Assembly (NCBI RefSeq): GCF_040939455.1
Contig: NC_134136.1
Location: 73,484,001 to 73,548,000, forward strand
DNA length: 64,000 bases
Reading direction: 5' to 3'
Origin: Microcebus murinus
Lineage: Eukaryota; Chordata; Mammalia; Primates; Cheirogaleidae
This document shows, one piece after another, positions 46,317 through 60,545 of this stretch; position 1 is the first letter of the stretch, and every line of letters starts with the position of its first letter. The position numbers and the translations under genes are program-made. The notes beneath the pieces were generated by a model that made no database searches, was not told the origin of the DNA, and saw nothing but the letters and a program-made list of their open reading frames with translations.

Positions 46317-47808
46317 TTTTTTTATTTCGGCATATTATGGGGGTACAGATTTTAAGGTTTCAATAAATGCCCATTTCCCCCCTCCACCCACAAGTCTGAG
46401 TCTTCATCATGACCATCCCCCAGATGGTGCATATCTCACTCATTATGTATGTATATACCCGCCAACCCTCCCCCCTCCCACCTGCTCAATACCCTATTAC
46501 TGTAGTACCTATGTGACCACTTTGGTGATGTTCAGTTAATACCAATTTGCTGGTGAGCATATGTGGTGCTTGTTTTTCCATTCTTGGGAAACTTCACTTA
46601 ATAGTATGGGTTCCAGCTCTAGCCAGGAACATATAAGATGTGCTATGTCACCATTGTTTCTTAGAGCTGAATAGTAATCCATGGTATACATATACCACAT
46701 TTTATTAATCCATTCTTGGATTGATGGGCACTTGGGCTGTTTCCACAGCCTTGCAATTATGAATTGTGCTGCTATAAACATTCGAGTGCAGGTGTCTTTT
46801 TTGTAGAGTGTCATTGGATCATTTGGGTAGATGCCCAGCAATGGGATTGCTGGATCAAATGATAGAATCACTTGTATGGCTTTAAGATAACTCCATATTG
46901 CTTTCCACAGAGGTTGAAGTAGTTTGCAGTCCCACCAACAGTGTAGGAGTGTTCCTCTCTCTCCGCAACCACACCAGCATTTATTGTTTGGAGATTTTTT
47001 GATAAAGGCCATTCTCACTGGGGTTAAGTGATATCTCATTGTGATTTTGATTTGCATTTCCCTGATGATTAGAGATGTTGAGCATTTTTTCATGTTTGTT
47101 GGCCATTCTTCTGTCTTCTTTAGTAAAGTTTCTGTTCAAGTCCTTTGCCCACATTTTAATGTGGTTATTTGATTTTCTCTTCCTGATTTTCATGAGTTCT
47201 AAGTATATTCCAGTTATCACTCCCTTATCGGATGCATAGGATGCAAAAATTTTCTCCCATTCTGTAGGTTGTCTGTTTACTTTCATGACTATTTCTTTGG
47301 CTGTGCTGAAGCATTTTAGTTTGATCATGTCCCATTTATTTATCTTGTTGCTGCAGTGATTGCCTTTGGGGACTTCTTCATAAACTATTTGCCCAGGCCG
47401 ATGTCTAGGAGAGTCTTTCCAACTTTTTCCTCTAGAGTTCTAATAGTTTCATACCATAGGTTTAAGTCTGCTATCCAGCGTGAGTTTTTTTTTTTTTTTT
47501 TTTTATATATATATCTATTGTGATGAAAGAGTTGGTTTTTGTGAGAGGTGAAAGGTGTGGGTCCTGTTTTAGCCTTCTGCAGGTGGCTATCCAGTTTTCC
47601 CAGCACCATTTATTGAAAAGGGATTCATTTCCCCAGCGTATATTTTTGTCTGCTTTGTCAAAGATTAGATGGCTATATGAGGATGGTTTTATATCAGCAT
47701 TCTCACATCTGTTCCACTGGTCAATATTCCCATTTTTGTGCCAATACCATATTGATTTAATTACTACAGCATTGTAGTATAGTTTGATATCTGCCATATT
47801 TTTTTTTT
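46317..47808 (-). mobile_element. LINE-1 3' segment (part of the compound block)
   Basis: Poly-T then antisense 3' UTR and ORF2 C-terminal third up to the codons for ADIKLYY at about 47797. It ends abruptly at a poly-T where the next LINE-1 3' end begins. It holds a small extra insertion at about 47487-47530. Frames 46536-47093, 46981-47328 and 47471-47797 are pieces of one ORF2. Confidence 0.88.
47487..47530. repeat. Micro-insertion with poly-T in ORF2
   Basis: A run of T, then an AT repeat and CTATTGTGATGAAAGAG, interrupts ORF2 between the codons that normally read TNS and RW. ACTC-type bases repeat at the edges. It looks like a tiny retrotransposed scrap with poly-A on the minus strand. 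Confidence 0.6.
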
Positions 47809-48063
47809 ACAATGTATAGCATTATTTATTTCTTTTTTTTTAATTTTTTTTTATTTTGGCATATTATGGGGGTACAGATTTTAAGGTTTCAATAAATGCC
47901 CATTTCTCCCCTCCCCCCAAAAGTCTGAGTCTCCATCATGACCATCCCCCAGATGGTGCACATCTCACTCATTATGTATGTGTACACCTGCCCCTCGCCC
48001 CCCTCCCACCTGCCCAATAGCCTATTACTGTAGCACCTATGTGTCCACTTAGGTGCTACTCAG

Positions 48064-51000
48064 TTAATACCAGTTTGCTGGAGAATATATCTGGTTCTTG
48101 TTTTTCCATTCTTGGGATACTTCACTTAGTAGTATGGGTTCCAGCTCTAACCAGGAAAATATAAGATGTGCTATATCACCATTGTTTCTTAGAGCTGAAT
48201 AGTAATCCATGGTATACATATACCACATTTTATTAATCCATTCTTGGATTGATGGGCACTTGGGCTGTTTCCACAGCCTTGCAATTATGAATTGTGCTGC
48301 TATAAACATTCGAGTGCAGGTGTCTTTTTAGTAGAGTGTCACTGGATCATTTGGGTAGATGCCCAGCAATGGGATTGCTGGATCAAATGGTAGATTCACT
48401 TGTATCGCTTTAAGGTATCTCCATATTGCTTTCCACAGAGGTTGAACTAGTTTGCAGTCCCACCAGCAGTGTAGGAGTGTTCCTCTCTCTCCGCAACCAC
48501 GCCAGCATTTATTGTTTGGAGATTTTTTGATAAAGGCCATTCTCACTGGAGTTAAGTGATATCTCATTGTGGTTTTGACTTGGATTTCCCTGATGATTAG
48601 AGATGTTGAGCATTTCTTCATATGTTTGTTGACCATTCTTCTGTCTTCTTTAGAAAAATTTCTGTTCAAGTCCTTTGCCCACTTTTTAATGGGATTATTT
48701 GATTTTTTCTTCCTAATTGTCGTGAGTTCTAAGTATATTCTAGTTATCAGTCCCTTATCGGATGCATAGGATGCAAAAATTTTCTCCCATTCTGTAGGTT
48801 GTCTTTTTATTTTCATGACTATTTCTTTGGCTGTGCAGAAGCTTTGTAGTTTGATCATGTCCCATTTATTTGTTTTTGTTGCTGCTGTGATTGCCTTTGG
48901 GGACTTCTTCATAAACTCTTTGCCCAGGCCGATGTCTAGGAGAGTGTTTCCAACTTTTTCCTCTAGTGTTCTAATAGTTTCATATCTTAGGTTTAAGTCT
49001 GTTATCGAGCGTGAGTTGGTTTTTGTGAGAGGTGAAAGGTGTGGGTCCTGTTTTAGCCTTCTGCAGGTGGCTATCCAGTTTTCCCAGCACCATTTATTGA
49101 AGGGAGATTCTTTTCCCCAGCGGATGTTTTTGTCTGCTTTGTCAAAGATGAGATGGCTATATGGGGATGGTTTTATATCAGGATTCTCACATCTGTTCCA
49201 CTGGTCAATATTCCTGTTTTTGTGCCCATACCATATTGTTTTAATTACTACAGCTTTGCAGTATTGTTTGATATCTGGCGTATTAACAACTCCCATTTTG
49301 TTGTTGTTGCCTAGAATTGCTCTTGATATTCGGGGTCTTCTTTGGTTCCATAAGAAGCGTAAAATTATTTTTTCTATATCTGTGAAGAATGCTGATGGGA
49401 TTTTAATAGGTATTGCATTGAATCTGTAGATCAGTTTGGGTAGTATAGACATTTTGATGATATTGAGTCTGCCGATCCACGAGCATGGTATGGATTTCCA
49501 TCTGTTTACATCCTCTGCTATTTCCTTCCTCAGTGTTTCATAGTTCTCCCTGTAGAGGTCTTTTACCTCCTTGGTTAAGTATATTCCTAGGTACTTTAAT
49601 TTCTTTGTTGCTATTATGAAGGGAATTGAGTCCTTGATTTGGTTCTCAATTAGATTGTTGTTGGCGTATATGAATGCCTCTGATTTCTGTGTATTGATTT
49701 TGTATCCTGAGACTTTACTAAATTCATTGATCAGTTCCAGGAGATTCTTGGTTGAATCTTTGGGGTTTTCTAGATACAATATCATATCATCAGCAAACAG
49801 TGAAAGTTTTATCTTTTCTGCCCCTACTTGGATACCTTTGATTCCATTTTCCTGTCTGATTGCTGTAGCCAAGACTTCCAGTAATATGTTGAACAGAAGT
49901 GGAGATAGTGGGCAGCCTTGTCTGGTTCCAGTTCTAAGTCGGAATGATTTCAGTTTTTCCCCATTCAGTATGATGTTGGCTCTGGGTCTGTCATATATGG
50001 CTTGTATCATTTTTAGGTATGTCCCTTCTATGCCTATTTTCTTAAGTGTTCGTATCATGAAAGGGTGTTGAATTTTGTCAGAAGCTTTTTCTGCATCTAT
50101 TGAAAGAATCATGTGGACTTTGTTTTTGCTTCTGTTTATGTGGTGAATTGCATTTATAGATTTACGTATGTTGAACCATCCCTGCATCCCTGGGATGAAG
50201 CCCATTTGGTCGTGGTGGATTATTTTTTTGATAAGTGTCTGGATTCGTTTAGCTAAGATTTTGTTGAAAATTTTTGCATCTATATTCATTAGGGATATTG
50301 GTCTATAGTTTTCTTTTTTTGTTGCATCCTTTCCTGGTTTTGGTATCAGAGTAATATTCGCTTCATAAAAGGTGTCGGGGAGGTTTCCGTTCTTTTCGAT
50401 GTTGTGGAATAGTTTCTGCAAGATAGGTACTAGTTCTTGTTTGTAAATGTGGTAAAATTCGGGTGTGAAGCCACCTGGACCGGGACTTTTCATTTTAGGG
50501 AGATTTTTAATATCTGTTTCTATTTCAGCTGTTGAGATTGGTCTATTCAGGAAATCTATTTATTCCAGGTTGAGCCTAGGGAGGGTGTGTGCTTCTAGAA
50601 ATTTGTCCATTTCCTGTACATTTTCCAGTTTGTGTGAATAAAGATTTTTTTAGTATTCATAAATTGTATCTTCTATCTCTTTAGGATCAGTTGTGATATC
50701 TCCTTTTTTATTCCTGATGGAGCTTATTAGAGATTTCTCTTTTCTGCTTTTTGTTAGCTTAGCCAATGTTGTATCAACATTGTTCATTTTTTCAAAGAAA
50801 CAACTTTTTGTTTTATTAATCTCCTGAATAGCCTCCCTGTTTTCAATTTCGTTTAGTTCTGATTTGATCTTGTTGATTTCACTTCTTCTGCTGGATTTGG
50901 GATTGGTCTGTTCCAGCTGTATGAGTCGTTTCATTAGATTGTCTATTTGTGATCTTCTTGTCTTTTGGTTATAGGCATTTATGGAGAAAACTTTCCTCTC

Positions 51001-51928
51001 AGAACTGCTTTAGCTGTATCCCAGAGGAGTTGATAACTTGTCTCACCATTGTCATTTTCTTCATAGAACTTTTTTATTTCTGTCTTGATTTCTTCATTTA
51101 TGCAGTAATCATTTAGTAGGAGGTTGTTTAATTTCCACGTTTTTGTGTAGAAATGTGAGTTTCTGTTAGGGTTGATTTCTACCTTTATTCCACTGTGATC
51201 TGAGAAGGTACATGATATGATTTCTATTTTTTTAAATTTCTTGAGATTTTCTTTGTGTCCGAGGATATGGTCAATCTTAGAGAATGTCCCGTGAACTGAT
51301 TAGAAGAACGTATGTACAGTGGATTTTGGGTAGAATGTTCTGTAAATGTCAGTCAGAACCAATTGTTCTAGAGTTTTGTTTATTCAATTATTTCTTTATT
51401 AATTTTCTGTGTGGAGGACCTGTCTCGTGCACTCAATGGGGTGTTGAAATCTCCGGTGATTATGGAGTTGCTATTAATCCATTTGCTTAGCTCCAGTAAG
51501 GTTTGCTTTGTGAATCTGGGTGCACCTAAGTTGGGTGCATATATATTTAAAATTGTTATCTCTTCTTGTTGAACTGTGCCCTTTACCATTATATAATAAC
51601 CCTCTTTGTCTTTCACTACTTCTGTTGGTTTAAAAACTAAATCGTCTGAAATTAGAACTGCCACACCAGCCTTCTTTTGGCTGCTATTTGCTTGGAATAT
51701 TGATCTCCACCCTTTTATTTTTAGTCTATATGCATCCTTGCAGGTTAGATGTGTTTCCTGAAGACAGCATATACTTGGCCTGTATTTTCTTATCCATTCA
51801 GCCAGCCTATGTCTTTTGAGTGGTGAGTTTAAGCCATTCACATTTATTGAGAGAACTGATAGGTAAGGTAGATTACTGATCATTCTGTTGGGTTGGATGT
51901 TGTTGCTATGATTTCTGTCTTGAGCCAT
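48064..51928 (-). pseudogene. LINE-1 ORF2 (minus full-length copy), broken
   Basis: The endonuclease part is open from the ATG at 51926-51928 to a stop at 51380 (SINVNGLNSPL, CCLQETHL, GDFNTPL). Base losses and stops lie between 51380 and 50500. The 721 codons from 50493 to 48331 are uninterrupted and contain the reverse transcriptase with [18 protein letters not shown] and the cysteine-rich [18 protein letters not shown] at 48328-48330 stands at the same codon as the TAA at 39119-39121 in the plus-strand copy; the remaining 88 codons (to 48064) are open in the same frame. Not functional. Confidence 0.9.
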
Positions 51929-53802
51929 TGTCTTATCTGGCCTTTAATATCTTTGGGTTTTGGTTGTTTTTGTATTCGTGGGTTATTATTATGATGTTCC
52001 GTGCGTAACGCTGTTTTAAGTACTTCTTGTAGGGCTGGTCTTGTCTTGGTGAATTCTCTGAGCCTTTGCTTGCCTGAGAATGTTTTTATTTCTCTTTCAT
52101 ATATGAAGCTTAGTTTTGCAGGGAATAATATTCTAGGCTGGGCATTGTTTATTTTCAAAAGAGTGAGAATGGGGCCCCAGTCTCTCCTTGCTTGAAAAGT
52201 CTCATTAGAGAAGTCTGATGTTATTCGAATTGGCTTTCCCTTGTATGTTACTTGCTTCTTTCTTCTTACAGCTCGTAGAAGGGCCTCTTTAGTTGATACT
52301 TTGGTCAGTCTGATGGCTGCATGTCGTGACGTCTTCCTGTTTGCGGTGAATCTCCCAGGGGTCCTCTGAGCTTCTTGAACTTGTATATCAAGATTTTGAG
52401 CAAGGCCTGGGAAATTTTCCTCTATTATATCTTGAAACAATTTGTCCAACCCTTGGTTTTTTCTTGTTCCCCTTCTGATAACCCTATGATTCTCACATAG
52501 GTTTCTTCACAGAATCCCACAGCTCTTGTAGGCTTTGCTCTTTTTTTTTTTTATATCGGTATATTATGGGGGTACAGATTTTAAAGTTTCAATAAATGCC
52601 CTTCCCCCTTCCCCCCACAAGTCTGAGTCTCCAGCATGACCATCCCTCAGATGGTGCGACTATCACTCGTTATGTATGTATATACCTGCCCCTTTCCCCC
52701 CCCAATACTCTATTACTGTAGTACCTATGTGTCCACTTAGGTGCTACTCAGTTAATACCAGTTTGCTGGAGAATATATCTGGTGCTTGTTTGTCCATTCT
52801 TGGGGTACTTCACTTAGTAATATGGGTTCCAGCTCTAACCAGGAAAATATAAGATATGCTATATCACCATTGTTTCTTAGAGCTGAATAGTACTCCATGA
52901 TATACATATACCACATTTTATTAATCCATTCTTGAATTGATGAGCACTTGGGCTGTTTCCACAGCCTTGCAATTATGAATTGTGCTGCTATGAACATTCG
53001 AGTGCAGATGTCTTTTTTATAGAGTGTCATTGGATCATTTGGGTAGATGCCCAGCAATAGAATTGCTGGATCAAATGGTAGATTCACTTGTATCGCTTTA
53101 AAGTATCTCCATATTGCTTTCCACAGAGGTTGAACTAGTTTGCAGTCCCACCAGCAGTGTAGGAGTGTTCCTCTCTCTCCACATCCACGCCAGCTTCTGT
53201 TATTTGGAGACTTTTTGATAAAGGCCATTCTCACTGGAGTTAAGTGATATCTCATTGTAGTTTTGATTTGCATTTCCCTGATGATTAGGGATGTTGAGCA
53301 TTTTTTCATATGTTTGTTGGCCATTCTTCTGTCTTCTTTAGAAAAATTTCTGTTCATGTCCTTTGCCCACTAGGCTTTGCTCTTTTCTCTGGTTTCCCTG
53401 CTCTATTTCTGTGTCTGATCTATTTAATTGGAGGGTGTTATCTTCAAGCTCTGAGATTCTTTCTTCTGTTTGATCTACCCTGTTGTTGAGACTTTCCACT
53501 GTATTTTGTAGTTCCTTGAATTGATTCTTCATTTCCAGGAGTTTGGTTACACTTTTCTTCATTGTTTCTATTTCTTTTTCCGTATCCTGGAGACTTTTTG
53601 TGGTTTCTTTGTGTTGGTTATTGAGTTGTTGTTGCAGCTGGGTGAGTGTTCTTATGATCCACATACGAAATTCCTCTTCTTTCATATTGGTTGCCTGATT
53701 TTGGTTGGTGTCTGTTTCTAGGGGGCTGGTGTTCCTCTTTGGGGGTGTGTTTTCCGTTTGGTTCTTCATATTTCCTGAGTTCTTTCGCTGATTTCTTCCC
53801 AT
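51827..53802 (-). pseudogene. LINE-1 ORF1 (minus full-length copy), interrupted
   Basis: The N-terminal half (53802-53388) has the coiled coil starting MGRNQRKNS. It is cut by a nested LINE-1 piece (52545-53370), then the C-terminal half (RRM and C-terminal domain, 52449 onwards) follows. The usual ORF1 stop after NNNPRI is changed to CAA, so the frame runs 30-odd codons further and overlaps the ORF2 start at 51928. Confidence 0.85.
52545..53370 (-). mobile_element. Nested 5'-truncated LINE-1 in ORF1
   Basis: Poly-T, antisense 3' UTR and ORF2 C-terminal 200 codons, ending at the complement of AGTGGGCAAAGGAC. Flanked by a 16-bp target duplication TAGGCTTTGCTCTTTT (52529-52544 and 53371-53386). 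Confidence 0.96.
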
Positions 53803-53829
53803 GTCGATCAGTTGTTGTTTCTTTCCTTA

Positions 53830-55225
53830 AGTTATTGTTTGGGTATTCACACACCTTGTTTAGTTTCTGAGGTGTTAGGTGGTGTCTGTGGGTGTTATTG
53901 GACTACTCCCTGTATATTGAGTCAGTAGGTGCCGTGGAAAGGCTGTGCAAGATGCCGTCCCTGTCAGTAGGTGGCATTTGCTTGGAGGAACAGGCTATCC
54001 TGTTGATTTTGTGTCCTGTTATCAGCTCTTGTCTTGGGCGGAGGTGGGTTGGGTAAGCCTTCCCTCAGGCCGTTAGTAGGGGTCAAAGTTCTGTTCTCTG
54101 CTTCCAGGAAAAGCTGTCAGGGTAGGGCTGGTATGGTCTGGCTCAGCCCGAAAGTCTGGGTGTTGGGGTGGGGCTGTCTGAGACCCGCAGTCTGGAGCGT
54201 CCTCACTTTTTTCCACCCTCCCCAACTCCGCAGCTACTCCCCGGCCTCTACCAGGAGGCCAGACCACAAGCCACAAGGCCTCCCCGGACTGTGATGCCGG
54301 CTGAGAGGTTCCCTGCACCCGAATGCCACCTGGGCTTGGCGCACGGCCTCCTCCTGGGAGGAGGGTTGCCCTCTAGGATGCTGATCTGCCCTTGGAGGCA
54401 CACACACCTCAGTAGGCTGGTCACATATAACCCTTCTGTGCCCCGGGCAATGCTACCCCTCGGTGCAGGGGTTCTGGTCTGTAGGTCCCACCTCTTGATC
54501 CCAGATTTCAAACTATATCCCCACCAGAGAGAGGAGTTCCAGTCCCAATTCACCCACAGGGAGTCCCAGCTGGGTCTATGTCTCTTAGCCTCTGAGTCGG
54601 CACCGTTCTCCTGGGAACACCATGCCAGTAGCACCTGGGAGAGCTGGCGGGTAGGGAGCACACAGTCTGAGTTCCCCTGAGTCAGCTGTAAGGGCTGAAA
54701 ATGGAAGGTTCCATTCCCTGGAGGTGCCTCTGGCTAGTGGCTGTATTGTCTCTCTGGGCAGCCGTGGGTAGGGTCGGCAGAGGGGAGGAGGAAGCAGTAT
54801 GGCGCCTTCCGCGCGCCTCTGGTCTGTGCACATGGAGGTGCCCGGAGAAGTTCGAAACCTGGTGCCACGTCTGCTACAGGCTCACCGCTGGCTGGCGGCA
54901 TCCGTCTCTGGGCTGGTGTCCGCAGGTCTCTCCACCTGCTGGGGAGCCCACCAACAGTCCCAAATGCAGGGGAGGGGAAACAGCAAATCCATCTACCCTT
55001 GGCGCTGGTCTCCAGGCTGCTCCGGTGGTCTCAGCCTCCAGTTGTCCTCCGCAGCCTCCTCCGGTGGATTCTCCTTGGGTGTCAGGTACCCCTCCTTCCA
55101 GCCCTCATCTGCTGTATGCTTGCCTTCTTGCTTCTTTTTTCTAATTTTTGCTAGAATATGTCTTTTCTGCAGAGACACTATGTCTAGCAGTGTTTCTCGT
55201 CTGCCATCTTGCTCCCAACCCCCTC
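53830..55225 (-). promoter_or_regulatory. LINE-1 5' UTR (minus copy)
   Basis: GC-rich leader matching 33100-34478 in reverse orientation. The first bases (GGGAGCAAGATGGCAG) hold the likely initiator. Confidence 0.8.
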
Positions 55226-55531
55226 TGAATTGTATACTTTAAATGGTAGAATTGTATAGTATGTGAATTATATCTCAATAAAACTGTTATAAAAATTATA
55301 TTGCTAACTTTTTGAATGCAAAGCCCAAGAATCCTTTGGAGACTTTAGTACAGATCAAAAAGACACATCTGGGAGCAAGATACAGTGGAAAGGCTCAAGA
55401 ACAGGGTAGATCAAACAGAAGAAAGAATCTCAGAGCTTGAAGATAACACCCTCCAATTAATAAAATAAGTCACAGAAATAGAGCAGAGAAACAAGAGAAA
55501 AGAGCAAAGCCTACAAGAGCTGTGGGATTCT

Positions 55532-56074
55532 GTGAAGAAACCTAATGTGATGGTCATAGGGTTATCAGAAGGGGAAGAAGACAACACTCAAGGGTTGGAC
55601 AAGCTGTTTGAAGATATAATACAGGAAAATTTCCCAGGCCTTGCTCAAAATCTCGATATACAAGTTCAAGAAGCTCAGAGGACCCCTGGGAGATTCAATG
55701 CAAGCAGGAAGACGTCACGACATGCAGCCATCAGACTGACCAAAGTATCAACTAAAAAGGCCCTTGTAATAGCTGTAAGACAAAAGAAGCAAGTAACATA
55801 TAAAGGAAACCCAATTCGAATAACATCAGACTTCTCTAATGAGACTTTACAAGCAAGGAGAGACTGGGGCCCTATTCTTACTCTGTTGATACAAAACAAT
55901 GCCCAGCCTAGAATATTATTCCCTGCAAAACGAAGCTTCATATATGAAGGAGAAATAAAAACATTCTCAGACAAGCAAAGGCTCAGAGAATTCACCAAGA
56001 CAAGACCAGCCCTACAAGAAGTACTTAAAACAGCGTTACGCACGGAACCTCATAATAATAACCCACGAATATAA
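55532..56074 (+). pseudogene. LINE-1 ORF1 C-terminal half
   Basis: 180 open codons with EENFPGLAQ-like (QENFPGLAQNLDIQVQ), RTPGRFNASR and YKGNPIRITSDFS blocks, the RNA-recognition and C-terminal domains. The coiled-coil N-terminal half is deleted, so no trimer-forming protein is expected. Confidence 0.88.
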
Positions 56075-56115
56075 AAACAACCAAAACCCAAAGATATTAA
56101 AGGCCAGATAAGACA

Positions 56116-58775
<2,660 letters not shown>

Positions 58776-59174
58776 CTGAGTAGCACCTAAGTGGACACAT
58801 AGGTACTACAGTAATGGGGTATTGGGGAGGTGAGAGGGGGGAGGGGGCGGGTATATACATATATAATGAGTGAGATGTGCACCATCTGGGGGATGGTCAT
58901 GATGGAGACTCAGACTTTTGGGGGGAGGGGGGGAAATGGGCATTTATTGAAACCTTAAAATCTGTACCCTCATAATATGCCAAAATAAAAAAAAATAATT
59001 AAAAAAAAATTAATAAAAAAAGACACATCTGTCGACATCTTCCTTTTCAATGATACCTTTTAGTGTAATTGACCTATATATCTGAAAAAGTCTGAAAAGT
59101 CCCCTACAAATTCCATGTCATTTGGAATATATATTTTTGTCTTATTCTTCCACGAGCTCTATTTTTCTTAAGAG

Positions 59175-59340
59175 ACATGATGAGGTCACAGGAAAAACAC
59201 TGAACTTGAAATCAAAAGATCTGAATTTGAAACACTGCCCAGCCACTCCCTAGCTCTGGAACTTTTTGCTACTTACTTCCCTCTCTGAGTCTTACTTTTT
59301 TTTTTTTTTGGGACAATAAAATGTAGGTCTAGAGTAAAAT
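59175..59340 (+). repeat. MIR fragment with T-run
   Basis: CACTGAACTTGAAATCAAAA, CAGCCACTCCCTAGCTCTG and TTACTTCCCTCTCTGAGTC follow MIR order; a T-run interrupts it at 59297-59309. Confidence 0.6.
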
Positions 59341-60419
59341 ATAATGTATTAATATGTTAAAGTTATTTAGAAATTATGCAGTTGTAAAATATGGGACGCT
59401 ATCATATGTTTAAACACACACACTCTAACATGCTCTAAACCACTTCCCAGACTGTCATCCTTTTATTTGGCAAAATGTTATGTAAATTTTGGTTCTGTAA
59501 AAAATCTGCTCTGTATACAAACCCATATCATACCACAGAAAAATCCACCAATTAGTAAACCAGGTTGGTTTATTTGATAGTATAATTGGTAAGCTTTGTT
59601 TCCCCCATTTTATAGAATAGGAAGCAGAAATTTGGCAAGATTAAATGCATTCGCTTATGTGGCAGCCATGGAGGTATGCAGTTCAGATTTTTCTTCAAGA
59701 GAGATACTTCTGGAAGAACAGCCAAGTTGACAAGCTCCAGTATTGCCTTTGGTCTCCATTGCAGCATTCTTGCCCAGGACATGCTCAGTTAAAACACAAA
59801 CACAAAGGAATAGACTTCACGGAGTACTTACTATATGCCCATCTCTAGGCTAGGAGTCTGGGGACTTCCCAACTTACAATCAAGTTGAGAGCCATATGTG
59901 AAGATGGCTTCTAATTGCAAGGCAGGATGTGACTAGGACTTCAATAAATGTGCTAAGACTAAAGAGCAGAGAGATTGGTTCTGAAGCTAGAAAGGTGTAT
60001 TGAAGTAAGTGATCAAAGGGCTAGGTATACAGACAGAAGTAAAAGTTGAGCAAAGTAATAGGCATTCCAGCCAGCAGTGACAGCATGAAGAATGGCACCA
60101 AGGTGAGTGATGGCATAATATTTATAGGGAAAACCCAAGGATCTTTGAATCCTTTTGATGTCAAGTTCAGGACAGGGAAGAGCAGGAGTGAGGGCTGTTG
60201 CAGAAGTAGAAGAGACCAGATCACACATGGTCTTATGTGCCAAGGTAAGAAATGTGTACTTTATCCTATGGACAGCCAGGAGTTGTTGACAAGTTTAAGT
60301 GTGTACATGTGGTAGAGGAGTGTTCATGATTTTTTACCTTGATACATCTAACTCCAAAGTCTGTAATGTTCTGAATATATCCGCAGAAATATTAATACAC
60401 ACCTATGCACCATAATGCA

Positions 60420-60545
60420 TTTACATACTAGAAAGAATAGTAGACCATGGTGAAATAGCTAAACCTCTTTAGATTTTAGTTTTCTCCTTTGTAAATTGAA
60501 TATGACCTCTGAGGTTCCTCCCACCCTATGCTTCTGTGATTCTGT
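60420..60545 (+). repeat. MIR fragment
   Basis: TAAACCTCTTTAGATTTTAG, TTTCTCCTTTGTAAATTGAA and CTTCTGTGATTC fit a diverged MIR. Confidence 0.5.

Larger units (their letters stand above)
47809..55225 (-). mobile_element. Full-length LINE-1 (minus), with nested fragment
   Basis: From the 3' end at 47833-47860 through 3' UTR, ORF2 (48064-51928), ORF1 (51880-53802 minus the nested piece) and 5' UTR to the complement of GGGAGCAAGATGGCAG at 55200-55215. Interrupted at 52545-53370 by a truncated LINE-1. Between its A-rich 3' end and the next segment lie about 24 extra bases (47809-47832), a possible 3' transduction. Closely related to the copy at 33100. Confidence 0.92.
45850..55300 (+). mobile_element. 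Old LINE-1 3' end split by an 8.9-kb insertion
   Basis: 45850-46316 is old sense LINE-1 (GTGACCCAGAAATACCAC, AAGCAACCCAAATGCCCATC, GGTTGTACAATTCC). It continues at 55241-55300 (GTGAATTATATCTCAATAAA). Between them lies the compound LINE-1 block, bounded by TGAATTGTATACTTT at 46302-46316 and 55226-55240. Confidence 0.8.

Noticed and set aside
46317..55225. Reading the block as a single rearranged LINE-1 caused by misassembly
   Set aside because: The 15-bp duplication around the block, the separate 16-bp duplication around the nested copy and private substitutions argue for real events, although long reads would be decisive.
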